From the NCBI GenBank assembly GCA_018369555.1, contig JAGZCC010000049.1:1-17075 (forward strand): a stretch of DNA of 17,075 bases, in the 5' to 3' direction. The notes beneath the pieces were generated by a model, which saw nothing but the letters and a program-made list of their open reading frames with translations, searched no databases and was not told the DNA's origin. Shown here one piece after another: positions 15,442 to 17,075 of the stretch. This DNA comes from Thomasclavelia spiroformis. GTDB lineage: Bacteria; Bacillota_I; Bacilli_A; Erysipelotrichales; Coprobacillaceae. Made by a program: the position numbers and the translations under genes. Every line of letters starts with the position of its first letter. Position 1 is the stretch's first letter.

Positions 15442-16797
15442 TTATATCACTTGATCAATTTCTCTATTTTTAACAGCAAAAAACTTTCGATACAGCAAAT
15501 AAGAAATACCGCATACAACTACTTCACTAATCCAAAAAGCATGCCATACGCCTTTAGCTCCTAACCACTTACTTAAACAAAATGCAATTGGAATGATAAT
15601 AACTATATATCTAAGAGCTGAAATAATAAGCGATGCTAAACCTTCCCCTAAAGCTTCTAATGCTCCACAAGTTGTAATTGAAACTGTGGAAACCATAAAA
15701 CCAATACTGATAATTTGTAAAGCTTCAATTCCATAATTAATTGTTTCTTGATTTTTTGTAAAAAGACTCATCAACTGTTCTGGAACAAGGAAACAAAGAA
15801 TTGTTCCTAAAAACATAATTGCAAGAGAAAAACCTAAAGCCGTATGATAAATCTTTTTCATCCGGTAATATTCTTTTGCTCCATAATTAAAACTAATTAA
15901 TGGGCGAATTCCTTGGATAATTCCATTTGCAGGAAGATATACAAATGTCTGTAATTTATAATAAATTCCTAAAATCGTTACATAAATTTGTGAATATGTA
16001 GCTAAAATCCCATTTAAAGCTGATATTAATAATGAAGGAAAAGCCATATTTAAAGTTGCTGGAATCCCAATATAGTATAATTTTTTAATTAATTTTCTTT
16101 CAGGTTTAATTAGTTTTGTTTTTATTTTAACTGATAAAGGATTTCTAATATAAATATAAACATATAAAAATACAACTAAACTTTGACCAATTCCGGTTGC
16201 TAAAGCCGCTCCAGCTATCCCCATAGCAGGAATAGGACCTAATCCAAAAATAAGAATTGGATCTAAAATAATATTAGTAATACAACCAGCAATCAACACA
16301 ACCATTGTTGTCTTCATCTTTCCTAAGGCTTGAAAAACTTTTTCTAAAGCAATTCCAACATTAACAGAAACAGCAAATAAAAATGCCATATTAGAATATT
16401 CAATTCCCATTGAAATAATTTCTTGATTATCTGTAAATAAACTTAAAAACCACGGCATGATTAAAATACATATAGCTGTAAGAATCAAGCCATGTAAAAA
16501 GCTTAAAAATATCCCTAATGAAGTTGCACAATCAGCCATTTTTAGTTTTTTTGCTCCTAAACTTAAAGCAATAACTGCATTAATTCCGACTCCAAAACCA
16601 ACGCCAATCGACGTAACAAGATTTTGGATTGGAAAAACAAACGATAACGCCGTCATTGCATTTTCACTTATTTGGGCTACAAAAAAACTATCAACAATAT
16701 TATACAATGAATTTACAAGCATTGATAAAACATTAGGAACTGACATAATAAAAACAAGACGCCAGATTGATTTTTCTTTCATTAAAATTTGATCCAT
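15442..16797 (-). CDS. MATE family efflux transporter, MepA-like
   Basis: A 451-residue membrane protein with about 12 hydrophobic segments and two MatE halves. The first half contains NVLSMLVNSLYNIVDSFFVA. The second contains PANGIIQGIRPLISFNYGAK, a stretch characteristic of the MepA branch of MATE pumps. It should export cations by ion antiport. The ATG at 16797 is chosen because GGGAGG lies 5 nt upstream; the in-frame start at 16830 would fall inside the attenuator's T run. It is a single-gene unit with its own promoter, a structured leader and a terminator. The leader suggests that guanidine or a similar compound controls it. Confidence 0.93.
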   Translation of the reverse strand: MDQILMKEKSIWRLVFIMSVPNVLSMLVNSLYNIVDSFFVAQISENAMTALSFVFPIQNLVTSIGVGFGVGINAVIALSLGAKKLKMADCATSLGIFLSFLHGLILTAICILIMPWFLSLFTDNQEIISMGIEYSNMAFLFAVSVNVGIALEKVFQALGKMKTTMVVLIAGCITNIILDPILIFGLGPIPAMGIAGAALATGIGQSLVVFLYVYIYIRNPLSVKIKTKLIKPERKLIKKLYYIGIPATLNMAFPSLLISALNGILATYSQIYVTILGIYYKLQTFVYLPANGIIQGIRPLISFNYGAKEYYRMKKIYHTALGFSLAIMFLGTILCFLVPEQLMSLFTKNQETINYGIEALQIISIGFMVSTVSITTCGALEALGEGLASLIISALRYIVIIIPIAFCLSKWLGAKGVWHAFWISEVVVCGISYLLYRKFFAVKNREIDQVI

Positions 16798-16822
16798 AAT
16801 AACCTCCCATAAAATAAAAATA

Positions 16823-16852
16823 CCACACATTCCTAAATAGGAAACTGTGTGG
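16823..16852 (-). terminator. Attenuator hairpin in the leader of the MepA-like gene
   Basis: CCACACA and TGTGTGG (7 bp) enclose a second stem, TTCCT/AGGAA, and are followed by TATTTTTATTTT on the minus strand. It lies between promoter and ribosome binding site, so it must be conditional. Its CCACAC arm can pair instead with GTGTGG at 16879-16884. Confidence 0.85.
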
Positions 16853-16912
16853 CGAAAATATAATTAAATTTGAAAAATCCACACCCCATAGGGTTTTAGT
16901 TATATTGTTTTA
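16823..16912 (-). promoter_or_regulatory. Probable guanidine-IV (mepA motif) riboswitch with attenuator
   Basis: On the minus strand, ACTAAAACCCTATGGGGTG (from about 16900) gives a short ACCC/GGGT hairpin, followed directly by GTGTGG that can pair with CCACAC 26 nt on. That pairing and the terminator hairpin are mutually exclusive, as in an ON switch by read-through. Its place before a MepA-type MATE gene is the known setting of guanidine-IV riboswitches, which act by transcription attenuation. I match it by context, architecture and remembered motif, without a covariance model. Confidence 0.6.
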
Positions 16913-16922
16913 AGCAGAAAAC

Positions 16923-16951
16923 ATCATACCTTGAATATAAATAATTGTCAA
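16923..16951 (-). promoter_or_regulatory. Promoter of the MepA-like gene
   Basis: Perfect TTGACA (16951-16946) and TATGAT (16928-16923), with 17-nt spacing on the minus strand. The predicted transcript has a leader of about 118 nt. Confidence 0.88.
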
Positions 16952-17015
16952 GTTTTCATTCATTACTAATTTTATATTTTCTGATTCAAAAATGATAATG
17001 TCTTAATATATCCAA

Positions 17016-17047
17016 TTTGATAATGTCCCAATTGGGTCATTATCAAA
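17016..17047. repeat. 32-bp palindrome, possible operator
   Basis: TTTGATAATG, T, CCCAATTGGG, T, CATTATCAAA is symmetrical except for one T/T mismatch pair. TGATAATGTC occurs again at 16993-17002, exactly 25 bp to the left, so the core appears three times in 55 bp. There is no T run on either side, so a terminator is unlikely. It is probably a protein-binding site for the MATE gene or for a gene beyond the right edge. Confidence 0.6.
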
Positions 17048-17052
17048 AAGAT

Positions 17053-17065
17053 GTTACAATGTAAC
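17053..17065. repeat. Small dyad at the right edge, possible regulator site
   Basis: GTTAC-AAT-GTAAC is a perfect 5-bp dyad. A TATAAT on the minus strand (17074-17069) abuts it, which suggests a second, regulated promoter whose -35 lies outside the window. Confidence 0.4.
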
Positions 17066-17075
17066 CTCATTATAA

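Noticed and set aside
16457..16792. Plus-strand open frame of 111 codons
   Set aside because: It lies entirely antisense to the MepA-like MATE gene, whose motifs and start site are clear.
16823..16912. PreQ1 or guanidine-I/II riboswitch
   Set aside because: The conserved loops of those classes are not present; the architecture fits guanidine-IV better.
1..17075. CRISPR array, tRNA, rRNA, prophage genes
   Set aside because: No regularly spaced repeats, cloverleaf or rRNA-like stretches, and no phage-type genes were seen on either strand.

Overview
The window is AT-rich, densely packed bacterial DNA with strong AGGAGG-type ribosome binding sites, several TTG starts and Rho-independent terminators. 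It looks like a low-GC anaerobic member of the Bacillota. An Erysipelotrichia- or Clostridia-like gut organism is my best guess from gene content alone. Almost every gene lies on the minus strand, so transcription runs from right to left.

Region 1 (1-7868) is one tight operon behind a promoter at 7840-7868. In transcription order it holds a THEP1-like P-loop NTPase, a lipoprotein solute-binding protein, a FecCD-type permease, its ATPase, an NCS2 xanthine/uracil-type permease, and the FAD, [2Fe-2S] and molybdenum subunits of a xanthine dehydrogenase-family hydroxylase. The last gene runs off the left edge. The operon couples purine uptake and hydroxylation to an ABC importer. I infer that the importer supplies molybdate or tungstate for the cofactor.

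Region 2 (7883-9758) holds two small genes of unknown function around a trigger-factor-like chaperone. The chaperone has the peptidyl-prolyl isomerase and C-terminal domains but no ribosome-docking domain.

Region 3 (9838-12775) holds a MATE efflux protein (minus), a small membrane protein (plus, probably DUF6512) and an unknown lipoprotein (minus). A two-way terminator separates the last two.

Region 4 (12879-14841) is a YtrA-type regulator/ABC exporter operon: a GntR-family repressor, an ATPase and an ABC-2 permease. Its near-consensus promoter is embedded in an 18-bp inverted repeat that is almost certainly the operator.

Region 5 (14847-15407) is a 561-bp internally deleted group II intron of class C type. 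Both ribozyme ends are present, but only the C-terminal tail of its reverse transcriptase remains. It sits directly behind the terminator of the next gene upstream.

Region 6 (15408-17075) is a MepA-like MATE gene with its own promoter. Its structured leader ends in an attenuator hairpin and resembles a guanidine-IV (mepA motif) riboswitch. Beyond it, at the right edge, are a 32-bp palindrome and a second dyad that look like operator DNA.

The right half is therefore rich in small-molecule export and its control: two MATE pumps, one regulated ABC exporter and one probable riboswitch. The left half is a purine/molybdoenzyme operon.
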